From positions 186,001 to 250,000 of the forward strand of contig JANFOG010000016.1 of the NCBI GenBank assembly GCA_024336345.1: a stretch of DNA of 64,000 nucleotides. Direction: 5' to 3'. The position numbers and the translations under genes were made by a program. This DNA comes from Mariannaea sp. PMI_226. Lineage: Eukaryota; Ascomycota; Sordariomycetes; Hypocreales; Nectriaceae. The notes beneath the pieces were generated by a model, which worked only from the letters and a program-made list of their open reading frames with translations, was not told the DNA's origin and did not search any database. Below are positions 23,693 through 34,737 of this stretch, piece by piece. How positions within the stretch are numbered: the stretch's first letter is position 1; each line of letters starts with the position of its first letter.

Positions 23693-25346
23693 ATGGCTGA
23701 AGTTGTCGCTACACTGCCATGGTATGTCATTCCATTGAGCAGTCATGGCCATCGGCTGATCAGATCATTAGCACCTCCGATGTAGTCGTTCTAGTTATGG
23801 GTCTCACCGGGGTTGGCAAAAGCACCTTTATTGAAAGCTTGACAGGTGAAGATACGGGAGTTGGCCACGGTTTGGTATCTGGTTAGTCTAAGCTCGCGCT
23901 GATGATTATTACCCCATGAACAACTTCACCCTGTATTTCCCAACCGGAACGACTGAACTTTTTATAGCTACATCTGGCCTGGGTATATATTGTTTAATGT
24001 TAAACAATCGTCGAGTCTTTCTTGTTGACACCCCTGGTTTCGACGATACCCAACATCCCGACACAAAGACCTTTCAAGAAATCGCCTTCTTTCTACGTCA
24101 AATCTATACCGTCGGTCTTCGACTGGGTGGCATCGTATACCTCCATCGAATCACTGACAATCGAGTGTCTGGGTCTTCCATGGGAAGCTTCAAGCTGCTT
24201 GAGAAGATGTGCGGGCCTAGAGCATCCAAGTTCGCCATGCTAGTCACGACAATGTGGAATGAAGTACCCTCGGAAGGCATCGAGTGTGACAAGGCTTTCC
24301 AAAGGGAGAAAGAATTGAAGACCACGGAAGAGTTCTGGGGCTCAATGGTTAACCAGGGAAGCCGCATGTGGCGGTGGCAAGGAACACAGGCATCGGCACT
24401 CTCAATAATATCAAGTCTTCTCTGGTTATCGGACAGCCAAGGCCCTATTGTTTTAGATCTTCAGAAAGAGCTCATCGATGAAAAGAAGAACCTTGACGAT
24501 ACAGCTGCTGGTCAAGAGCTCTCCAAGCGCCATGGGGCAACGTGGCAACGTCTGCAGCAGGAACTGAAGGGCCTGCAAGGTTCATTCGAACAATCACTAA
24601 ATGATCAGGACAGGGCATATTCACAACGCCTACAGATACAAAGAACAGAGTTGAAGCAACAAATGAGACTAGCAGAGTCCGCCGAGCAAGATCTTAGAGA
24701 AGACGTGGCGTCTCTCTTCGCGCTCAAGGCGAAGGAGTATCAGAGACTATTCATCGACACTCAAGAAGAAGTAATAGAACTTTCCAACCAAGTGGTGGAG
24801 CTTAAGAATGAACTAGCAGAACTCACGCATATGGAGAAGACTCGAGAGAGAGACCAGGAGAACAGTCGGGAGAGAGCTCGGCAGAAGACCAAGTTTAAGA
24901 ATAGAGAGAAGAGTTGGAAAACGACCCAATACAAGAGCCAAGAAGGTCTAGAGATCGTGAGGACCTATAATGAGGCAGAATACTTAGAAGATGAGCTAGA
25001 CACAACGCAGACAGCCGCCGAGCGTCGAAGGTTGGAGAGCCTCCAAGAGGAACGAATTTTCCGAAGAGTTCAGGCTCACATGGCAGACGAGTCAAAACGA
25101 CAGGCCCTTGAAATAAAGCTAGCTAAGAAGGAGAAGAAAAAGATGATGAAGCGAAATTCACTATCAGTTGCAGGAATGATTGGGGGGCTGGCGACCATCG
25201 CAGCCGGAGCGGCTACTATGCAGATACCGGTTGTGGCAGCAGGGATAGCATGGTTTGGTTCGGCCGGATTAAAGCTGGATTTTTCGAAAAAGAAAAAGAA
25301 GAAAGAAAACGAGAGGGAATGGGAGCTTGATGACCATGATGGTTGA
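23693..25346 (+). CDS. AIG1-like GTPase with coiled coil and hydrophobic C-terminus (B)
   Basis: Three exons: 23693-23721, 23772-23881 and 23968-25346, giving 505 aa. The G domain has P-loop GLTGVGKST (20-28) and DTPGFDDT (67-74), then YLHRITDNRVSGS and VTTMWNEVPSEG, paralogous to gene A. A coiled coil of about 200 residues follows. The last part differs from A: a hydrophobic, glycine/alanine-rich segment of 38 residues (about 446-483, with AGMIGGLATIAAGAA and PVVAAGIAWFGSAG) and a Lys-rich, then acidic tail. This resembles a membrane hairpin or anchor, as in some animal GIMAPs. Exon 1 is only 29 nt; its donor GTATGT and acceptor TTAG restore the frame into the P-loop. The start ATG has context CCATGG. 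Confidence 0.82.
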
Positions 25347-28130
25347 TGAGCACGAGTGGCATCTCTCAATGTTGCGGTTGTTTTGAAATGCAAGAACAGT
25401 TGGGTTAGTCGCCGTTCTTGCAATAATTCTAAAGCCATGATAGCCATTTGAATAGTGTGTAGTTCTATTTGCCTATAGAATGAAGACCTCTGATCAATTT
25501 GGTATTATACATGATCGCTTGATGCGTTATCTGTTGGACGACATGAGAAGAGCTTTCGTCTGTATCACAGCAAGTCAACCCGAGGCTGTCGCCAAAACTT
25601 GGACATGAAGTAGAAACCTAGCTAAAGCAAAGATTCCATCATAACGAGGATAGAAAAAAGCATAGACGTGGGAGAAAAGGTAATATATCATGTCTAATCC
25701 AAACACACCCACTGTATGTCAAGTTGTGGTCCTACTTGATGGTTCCTGTGATCTGCAGGCTGGATTGTTGGCCTCCGAACCCATGCCAGAGTCACTCTGC
25801 AAACTCATTGAGCACTTTGCTTCAGACTACGTGTGGAAAGCAAAGAAGCCGTGATCTTGGTTTAACTTGTCGGTTGTCTGAATTGAAAGCATAATCAAAC
25901 ATCACCGACTTTGGGTAGTGAAAGCATTGCCTGTAGTGTATGTTGCCATATACAAATGGTTTATTCAATACAACATTCAATTCCTTAATACTCGATGTAA
26001 GGCGGAAGCCATGAACTCATCCAATAGCCTTGCTACTTCTGATGACGAGGGAAGTTGTTCGTGATGTGCATTGGCCCAAGGCCCTCTCGGTGCAGTCAAC
26101 ATGTCTATCAATCAATGACACCGTGTCGATCAATATAGCGATCTTCGTCACAAAGAAAAAAAGCACACAGTTTATCAGATGAAGTCGGTTTTCGTGATGA
26201 ATGTGTACTTGGAAAACCTGACAGTTACTTTGAGAAACAATCCACAGCATCAGGGTCGCGAGTGATAGGCCAATCAACCGCGGCTTACAGGGTCGAGTGT
26301 AGTACTAACTAGACAGCTTCATCATTTCAAATGACGCATCTACTCATGAAAGATGGCTGGTCAGATCTTGGCATTATCCAGGGGCAAAATGAGGTATGAA
26401 AACACAGAAAGGTCCGGTATATGGGTATAAACATTCAAAATGGGTTGACTTTTTTTGCGAGAGAGATTTTTTTTCCTTGTAAGAAATCTAAAATTATGAT
26501 ATCCACTGTTGAGATTATTTCTGAAATTACTCGTCAAATAGTCTCTGGTAGACCGTCATTATTTAGTAGAAGTCTCAAAATTTCTTGGGCTTTTTGCCAC
26601 CAGACAGGTTCTGTCATTCGCTTCAAGTAGTTATAGTCTACATCACATTGGACCAGAGCTGCAAGGACTGAGGATCACCAGTGAGCGTCAGACCCATGTC
26701 ACTATCATCATTAATTTCTCTCTTGAGTATCACGAGAGCACCTAGATGAAGTCTTTGTAGCGAGGTAACGACCTTTACAGAAAACACTACCCAGTAGGCT
26801 GAACTCTACTGTGCACGAAGGATTCCCAGAGTCCAGGGTGGTTGGGCGGACCTCTATATATAGAAACCCTACAATACAGGGATGTTAGGCGAGACCGGGA
26901 TCTCCTCGGATGACATCCGGAGAGCCCTCGACTCCCCGCATGTACTCTGTGCAGCGGACAGTAATACCTTGATGGGGAGGCCGTACAGGTGGCCTCCATG
27001 AGCGCTCACTCACCGGTTAACAACAAATTAACTTAAGCCCAGTGTGACCCGTCGAAGATGGTTACATACAATCACAGAGAGCAAAATAGCCAGCATGGTT
27101 ACGGCTAAGTAGCTATGCACGCATACCAGATACGCAACAGTCCATTCGTTGTCCTTGTGCACAATAAATGAAGACACCTAATCATCTCAAAAACACCCAT
27201 TCATGCCACCGTGTGAGGCAAGGGGCAAGGACCGCTGCCAGAGCCAAGATGTTGCAGCAACAGAGGTTCATCTTTTGTTGCAAGGTAGAGCCCCCCTTAA
27301 TGTTTTCGACACAAGAAACCAGACAGCAAATGCTGTAAGACTACAGTGAAAGGCAAAAGGTCCGTAAGCCGAGTCACTAAGACAGAAAACGGAGACCGTA
27401 CATGGGAATTAATCGTCTGCACCTGAAAAGCCCATTCCCTGCCAAAGACGCCGAAAATAATGCATTTTGTAATACTCCCCAACGACGACCATCCAGCTCT
27501 TCCGTTTTTTCCGAACATCCGATACAAGAAGCAATTATGAATATTGTGGTGGAATGATTCTATTCAAAGCTATATTGGCAAGTTAGTTAGTTAATAGACT
27601 TCAATATATAGCTTCATATTACACAAAATTACTTCTTTACTGTAACAAGGTCGGGAAAAGGGCTGCGTTCTAAGTCGTTATTCCGCCTGTCCTTTCCCAC
27701 ACACTTGAAATGACGAGACCAGCCTTCTGGGATAGTAGACCAACTGCCTAGCACTCGACCTTGTCATATTTAGCTTATTACCTAGTAATACTAGCACATA
27801 ATGTATTATGACGAGTCCAAACATGTTGCTTATCGTACCAAGCTTCCTCTGGATTTAAAGCGTATAACTCGTATCTACGTTCCATGTATTTAGTCTCAAG
27901 CTAGAGCATACTTCACCAGACTTCCACTTGAGTGTTTTAGCTCTCTTAGATACAGAACCACAGATCATCTCAGCTTCAAGCACAGGACGCTAGGCGTCCC
28001 AGGTCTCCGCAGCGAGATAGTTCGTACATAAGCAATGGAAATGGAAATCGCTCTTATGAATATGAAGACATAATTTTCCCTTCTTTCCATTTCCCCCTGC
28101 TCTTAGACTGAATTATGCTCCCACCCAAGC
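25347..28130. other. Gene-poor stretch
   Basis: No frame above about 90 codons is convincing, no known domain is visible and no transposon termini were found. The sequence is of mixed composition with A/T-rich patches (26440-26590, 27540-27640). It may contain decayed sequence or untranslated RNA that I cannot recognise. Confidence 0.5.
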
Positions 28131-28249
28131 ACATACGACCATAGCTCTTAGAAAATACTGGATCCCGTCTGCTCTCCGTACGTCAAGCTGAGAAGCGGCA
28201 GACTAGTACTCGGGTCGGTGACGACCGGGGAATCCCTGCTGTTGTATGT
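28131..28249 (+). rRNA. 5S rRNA gene, copy 2
   Basis: 119 nt, same ends and internal blocks as copy 1. The helix-forming arm is GCAG here and its 3' partner is CTGC, a double change relative to copy 1 that keeps pairing. T-runs follow (GTTTTTTTC). It is about 10.9 kb from copy 1, in direct orientation. Confidence 0.92.
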
Positions 28250-30673
28250 TTTTTTCTTTTTGTTTTTGGTTCCCATGATGGCAATCAATTTCTTTTATTT
28301 TCTTCTTGGGTCATGTCTTCAATAAAATCATTCATGTCACTTGTAACGCCTCTTCGCGAACCAACCACTGCCAGATTGAGCACTGAATTCTCACACCTTG
28401 TTTTCCAGATTGCTCCCTGGTAAGCATTGTGCACATCGCCATATCAGGAAATGAGCTAGCTCGGTTCCAGTTAGCACTTAGCATTACCCACTATATAGCC
28501 TACGTGGCTAATCTAGTAACGTAGGTAGTCAGCTTTCAACTTGGCTTGTCAAGATGTCACGGCTTGCTTGCCTTTGTGACAGTCCTCTGACTGCTTCGTG
28601 TAACCACGCGAGTCACTTGCCAACAGCATCATCCTGCGACCCGGTTTATTGGATTGGAGTCATTCAGACCGTTGCAGAAAGCTAGCCACTTGCTTCGCGC
28701 TTGTGGCAGGACCCTCTCTAACACGCCCGCAAAGGGTGTCGAATCCAGGTTATGGGTCGCCACGGAAAGTTACGCGACATTCCTCCTGCACGCAGCAGCC
28801 ACCGCGCAAAAACAACGAGTGTCGAAGCCCCACCACCAATCCCACGACCCGAATGATGAGCCGTGGGCCAGAGTATAACTGGTAAGAGGGTTGGCTTCAG
28901 AGGGATCTGGACTCGCACTAATCTTGCACAGCCGGCAAGGGTCCGCATAACCTGGTGTCATTGCTACACCCATAGAGACGCCCACCACGGGGGAACCGGC
29001 GAGAGCTGATGCACACACGGCCCAGCTCAAGAGATGAAGGGTTCACTGGCGGCTATAGCTGTCTGAAGATGCGAACCGGAATTAGCACATGTTTTACGAC
29101 CTTATACCCCCGAATTGAATCTGGCTCGCCGGTTTCTGTTATAGCCGTTGGTTCGGCATGTAAGAGTAACGAGTAATCCTCTTAGTCACTTTATCTTATA
29201 TCGACTGAGAACCATTACTCTACGAGTCACCGTGTGTGGAAGTTTGAAGAGGATAGTCAGCAATACAGCAGGGGACCAGGGAGCATGGAGCATGGTCCAT
29301 AACTACGTCAGTTTCAGGCGCTCTCGGCGGCTATCACAGGTCCAGGTGGCAACAATTCTTGACATCTAAAAAGACTTGATTCTGTGAGGTCTGTTGAGTA
29401 AAGGAATCGGCGTAGAGACCCTACCGTTGTTGTTTTTTAGGAACTTCTCTTGCACCAAATAGAGGAGCAATCAAGTGCCGGGTGGTTGTCTCCACCATTT
29501 TCGGAACGCACAGAGCTGGCCCCCAGGGCTGGCCCATGAACAAAAATCGCGGTTCCAAGGCTTTCTCGCATCGTGATGGGGTAGACACTGACCATCTACT
29601 GTGTAAGGCTGACCTGTGTCACCGCTGCGAGCATGGAGGGTGGGTGGTGCCCCGGCACTTTCAGTTCCGTCGTGCCAGGGCGATGCATTCTTCAGGCTAG
29701 TCAGTGTACATAGCAGCTAAACAAAACGTGAAGTTTTCGTCATACTCGCGCAAGGACGAGTACAACCCCCACGAGCCCTATACCTAGCGTCCAGTCCGTT
29801 CTTGTGGCTTTTTTGGCAGCGTTGCCGCTATTGCTAGAATAGTACACAGTAAACGAAGCCGCCGCCTAGCTAATGTAGGAATATCGTATCTGCGTGTACT
29901 GACACACGACCCAACTTGTTCCTGCGAAGCCATGCCCCTAGCTTACCTCCCAACACCCTAAGTTGAGAATTCCTTATGATGAAGTACATCGAGGTCCAAG
30001 GTTATTCGTAAGAAAAGTCCTTCATTTATTTCCAGATCTAGAAAAATTTACCCAGAGATCTGCATCGCGCACTCTAACGGATGGATCACACCATTGTTCT
30101 TCGTATTCTATGAGCCTGGTCTGGAAGGACGGGTCGACATCGTACCAATTTGCGTTTCGACCATCTGGAGACCTTAACATTTGAGTCATTTTCCAGGTCG
30201 GTCCGATATCCTGAAATGCAAGGGGAGCCTCTTGCTATCATCCTCAGAGTCAAGGAAATTTAAGCCAATTGTGATGCAGAGTCATCCAAGCCCCCGTCGT
30301 TGTAGAAGGGGATAGCAACCAAGCTGCTCTGCTCCCCCAGCTGCCAGTTTCCCCCAATACCCACAATCATTTTCCACGTAAACAAAATATTGACATGGAT
30401 ATTGCAAATGGCCAGTAGCCCAAAAGCGGTTTTTTTCTTTTTAAATAGACAAAGCAAGACTCTTTATCAAGCTCAAATGTGGGTTCAAATCGTGATTAAA
30501 TAGTAGTGTTATTATTTCATCTCAAAGGTTAGTGAGTCAGGCTTCTATCTTCTGTCGCAAAGCAAGCAGGCGTCGATAATTGCTCGCAAAGAGTCACGCC
30601 CATCAGCTCCCGCGAAATGGATTTATCGGTACCCCCAGTGGTACTTCCGCTCAAAATTTGTTGTGCTCATCTG
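28250..30673. other. Gene-poor stretch
   Basis: No supported gene. Short frames around 28650-29030 overlap on both strands and lack any recognised motif. The 3' UTR of the membrane-protein gene ending at 30674 probably occupies the last few hundred bases. Confidence 0.5.
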
Positions 30674-31735
30674 CTATCGGGGTGATGAGAACGTACAACT
30701 CTCGGTCTGCGATACTTCTCGCAGCGATTGTTCGAATCTTTCCTCCCAATGACTAGCAATCCCGGTCGGCATCATCATGACTTCTTTACCCTTCCTGCTT
30801 GATGATGACGATGCCCTCTTCTTTGAGGATTCTGGTAGCGAGTGCGTGGTAGACAGGGCTCGTATATTTGCCACCGCTCTCCGTGCTGAAAATTTTGAGG
30901 GTGATGGCGAGACTGTTGAGGTCGCTATACTGTCGGCTTGGTCCGCTGAGGCCAATTCCCACCCTCTGCTTGTCAAGTCCACGAGTCGATTCAGGATGCT
31001 GAACTCAAGCTTTAGCTTCACGCTGTAGGCGAAGGGCTTGTACGATATCTGGAAGTCGTATTGGTTTGCGAACTCAAGCGCTAGGATCGTTATGTCGAGA
31101 ATGATGACCAAACAATTAACAAAGATAAGGTGCTTCATCAAAAGGCGACTGGAGCTTCGGTTCCCAAGTGGCTGCTCTATCTTCATAAGACCGATTGTTA
31201 GGAAGATGTAGAGAGACGATAGCATAAACTCTTGGAGAAAGAAAATGACGAGCTCGAATTTTTCGGCGATGGAATATGGCTTGAGCCAGATTTTAGGGTT
31301 GGTGGAAAAAGATCCAAAGACCATGGGAATGATGGTGCCATGAAGGACGACGGCGTTGGCGATGATGATCCAGAGCACAAGCCTGATGCGTGTTTCGCTG
31401 TGCATAATCAAGTGCAGCCTGGACCAAAGCACCATGGACTGCCCCGTCACCATACATACCCATCCCGCCAAACTCAGCGTACAGGAAAGATATCCAAAGC
31501 CCAGCGTGAAAGGTCCAAAGAATTTGATAAAGAAGCCCGAACAGTTCAGGGCAATGCCAAATGTCGCAACGGAAAAGGACCAAAAGTACACGCCAGAATA
31601 CCGCTTAAAGGTCCCCCCGATCATAAAGGTGAGCTCGATGACATTGTAGAGGGCCAAGGAAAGAAAGGCAACGATGACAACTAATGATGTTGGAGAGAGA
31701 CCATGGTTTCCGGAACCAAAGCCGCGGTCTGTCAT
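30674..31735 (-). CDS. Multi-pass fungal membrane protein, DUF7703-like
   Basis: A single exon of 353 aa. Six or seven hydrophobic helices occupy about residues 15-240 (for example LVVIVAFLSLALYNVIEL, YLSCTLSLAGWVCMVTGQ, LVLWIIIANAVVLHGTII and LIFVNCLVIILDITILALEF). After these comes the conserved-looking KLKLEFSILNRLVDL. The tail of about 110 residues is Ser/Arg/Lys-rich, probably cytosolic and disordered. Topology and motifs resemble the fungal integral membrane family annotated DUF7703, which is GPCR-like in shape but has no proven ligand or G-protein link. The start ATG at 31735 gives a short N-terminus before helix 1; an upstream exon is possible. Function is unknown. Confidence 0.75.
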   Translation of the reverse strand: MTDRGFGSGNHGLSPTSLVVIVAFLSLALYNVIELTFMIGGTFKRYSGVYFWSFSVATFGIALNCSGFFIKFFGPFTLGFGYLSCTLSLAGWVCMVTGQSMVLWSRLHLIMHSETRIRLVLWIIIANAVVLHGTIIPMVFGSFSTNPKIWLKPYSIAEKFELVIFFLQEFMLSSLYIFLTIGLMKIEQPLGNRSSSRLLMKHLIFVNCLVIILDITILALEFANQYDFQISYKPFAYSVKLKLEFSILNRLVDLTSRGWELASADQADSIATSTVSPSPSKFSARRAVANIRALSTTHSLPESSKKRASSSSSRKGKEVMMMPTGIASHWEERFEQSLREVSQTESCTFSSPR

Positions 31736-33187
31736 CTATACCGTTATCGGAGTGCCGGTAGGCGCTCACGATGAGAACTGAGATAGCTTCATCAAGAGTT
31801 AATGAAAATGATGAGGGTTGCAAGGGGAAAATTGCATGGTAGCTGTGGTTGGAGTAAGAGAGGAAGCTAGGGAGAGGCAGCTCAGGTCCATCCAGCCATT
31901 AATACGCTGGTGTTTCTTGTGGCACTTTACGTCTACACAGTACAGCAGTCGCTGATGCATCCCCCATGCATCCCCCCAACGGGCGACAGCCACCTGGCAT
32001 CAGTGTAACGAAGCTGGCCACCTTTAGGTTCTCTGGCGTTTTAGTGAAGCATGTGCTTCGTCTTTAGCATAGCGAGGGTGTTGTATATAGAAGTCTCTCA
32101 AGTGACATGTCTAGCGCGGATATGAACGCCTTAGCTTGGGACGACTACCGGCTTGCCAATTACAGTGCCGCGCTGTTGACACTGCTTGACATCTTCATTC
32201 TGGGGAATTGGCTTCCCCCCCTCCCTGTATCGTGGTGATCCACGCAACAAATCGAGGGGAATGCCCCCTTGAATTGTGTTGGTCCTTGCACACACCGCGG
32301 CTACGGCTACATCCTTAAGCTAGTTTAGTGTCAAGGGCAAGTGGTGTGTGTGGTGGTAGTCTGGGATGTCAACTACTGATGTCTCGGACATGTCCGAGGG
32401 GCCATCGTCAGCGAGCAACCCAACCCTTTGTTTTCCGGTTCCGAATATTCAATCTGCAATTTTGGCGTTTCCACACGGACATCGCCTACTACATTGCGGG
32501 ATAAACGTGTAAACAGTGTCTTTAGCAAAGTGATTCTTGCTCTTCGTATAATACTCGGTAATTAAAGAAAAATTACCAACTGTCATACACCCTTCAACCC
32601 TTCAACCCTTCAACCCCTCCCCCCCAAAGGAGTATCCGACAACATTTCTGGTAAGACAAAATGGTGGCGCTGACAAGGAAATGAAGCCCCACGTTCTGTT
32701 GTGAGTTGAGTTTTTTTTTTTTTTCCCCAGAGTGATACCACCTGCCAGTTGAGTCTTCTCAGAGTTTGAAGCTTAGCTTGACTTGTAAGGTGGCTGAAGT
32801 CGAAGGGCACATCTACATCTCCATCCGTCGAAACCGTAGATGAAGAACCGGAAACCCAGCGTCACCGATGCCACCAACGCCAAATTCCTCACCGGTTGCC
32901 TTGGACAGTAGGACACGTGGTGGAGGTCGGCAATTGGCCTCCGTGGTGGTGTGGTGAATGAAGTTGACTCCGCTCTTTGGGCTGTTCAATATCTTCGTTG
33001 CCTATTTATCAACTGTTGGGCCTCTCTCTAACCAATAGATAGATGCGAAGGACAATGAACATGACACACACGCCTATGACGAAGGGTGTGGAATCTATTT
33101 TGACAGACAGTTTTGCGGGTGTTAGCTCGCTAGGTCTCTCTCAATCGAGCCCAGACTACATAATGGCCCTAACCACCTGAAACGGAT
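31736..33187. other. Intergenic, no gene supported
   Basis: Likely promoter of the membrane-protein gene, then unassigned DNA. A short 9-bp direct repeat (CCTTCAACC type, three copies) lies at about 32589-32615, and a T-run at 32709-32722. Confidence 0.5.
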
Positions 33188-33306
33188 ACATACGACCATA
33201 GCTCTTAGAAAATACTGGATCCCGTCTGCTCTCCGTACGTCAAGCTAAGAAGCGGTGGACTAGTACTCGGGTCGGTGACGACCGGGGAATCCCTACTGTT
33301 GTATGT
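33188..33306 (+). rRNA. 5S rRNA gene, copy 3
   Basis: 119 nt. It carries GTGG with partner CTAC, and in helix II CTAAG instead of CTGAG, turning a U-G pair into U-A. A short T-run lies a few bases downstream (33313-33320). It is paired in tandem with copy 4, 80 bp away. Confidence 0.92.
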
Positions 33307-33386
33307 ATGCATTCTTTTTTTGTTGAATTTTTATAAGCTTTGTTGAGCTGTTGCTATCTTAATTCTCCTGACTCGGTCTCGGTGTC

Positions 33387-33505
33387 ACATACGACCATAG
33401 CTCTCAGAGAATACTGGATCCCGTCCGCTCTCCGCACGTCAAACTGAGAAGCGGCAGATTAGTACTCAGGTCGGTGACGACTGGGGAATCCCTGCTGTTG
33501 TATGT
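33387..33505 (+). rRNA. 5S rRNA gene, copy 4
   Basis: 119 nt and the most diverged of the four (CTCTCAG on the 5' arm of helix II, a C-G pair; CAGG/ACTG changes in the distal arm). The GCAG/CTGC arm is kept. T-rich sequence follows at once (GTTTTCTTTTTT). Confidence 0.9.
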
Positions 33506-34737
33506 TTTCTTTTTTGGAGGTTGGATCTATGAACCTCTCTGATCTTCATTGCTCCTTGGAGATGGAAGCTGTCTCCCGCGGCTGTTTTCCGCGCGAGACT
33601 TCTGCAGATGAGACCATACATCATTTCCCCACACTTTGGAGCTTGAGCTACAAGCGTAGTCACACAAGTAGACGTTTAACCTTTTTTCAAACAAAGGCTC
33701 TAATCAACTCAGAGCAAAGGAATTTGACCTCAAGACCTCAAGATAAGAGGTACATGACAATTGCACAAAGCTCCGCTTGTATCCCTATGTATTTTTGTGA
33801 AAGAGCAATAAAAAGATATGGAGCACTTAGATGAGGAAGGCTGAACACTACGACGAGTCAAGTAGGAGGCCCTAATTATAGTAAGTTAAAGCTTCTATAT
33901 TACAGTGTATCTTCTCTACAACTGTATATAAAAAGCTGTCCTTTAGTCTTTTGTCTTGACGAAATACTACACTAGTATCTTTACTTCCAGACCTGGTCAG
34001 AAACCTAGCCTATTCTGTGTAATAAACAAAAAGTTCTTTTTTTTTCAAAGCCACAATTGGACTCTCATTTCTTCTTTTGGATTAGGAAGAAAATGATACA
34101 TAAAAAAACGGTGCATATATGTAAGTAATAAGGTAAGTTTTTATCGGCCCGCTTGACAGGTATCCCCCCTGCGAGTAGGCGAAAATCATGACAGAGCTAG
34201 GGCAGGGTTGTCTTTTTAGCACCTTAGACGTCATTTCCACTCTTCGGCGGTTTTAGGTTGTTTTTTTTGTTTTATTTTTATTTATTTATTTACTTATTTC
34301 TTCGTTCTCTTTCGTCGCGAGCTGATAAGGAACATAGAGATCTACTGGATTAGCCGTTGACAGCAGGATCCAGCGTAATTCACTCACGATAAACCCATAG
34401 ACAGTTCCAAAGGGCCTGGTATGGGGACACGAGCTGTCAGTCAGTCCTCATGCGGTTGTTTCAAGGGTAGATAGATAGATGGGTGGGCTAATCCTGGATT
34501 TTTGGGTCCCCTCCCCCCCGCCCCGGGGCGCCGTCTTGATCGCCTACCTCCGTATGTGTGGACCAGGCCATCGGAACTTATGCGGCCGGACCACTTAACT
34601 ATGGAAGACTCTGTAATGCACCCTGACTTATATCATTCCCTTTCGTCCTCGCTTTTGACCTACTCCAATTGCTGAGGGCGAAATCGGTCCTAGCAACTCC
34701 CACGAGCCCCCAACCCTTGCGCTACCCGGAACAAATT
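33506..34737. other. Intergenic upstream of Zn2Cys6 gene
   Basis: No gene supported. It contains A/T-rich microsatellite-like sequence (TTTA repeats at 34271-34300) and a C-run at 34509-34520. It likely includes the regulator gene's promoter. Confidence 0.5.

Noticed and set aside
23916..23967. N-terminal extension of GTPase B from the ATG at 23916
   Set aside because: It would drop the P-loop. The splice 23881/23968 restores the normal G domain.
30460..30510. Sequence like a tRNA B-box (GGGTTCAAATC)
   Set aside because: No matching A-box, cloverleaf or acceptor stem precedes it.
33502..33834. Plus-strand frame starting just after a 5S gene
   Set aside because: It begins in the 5S terminator region, has no domain and no start context.
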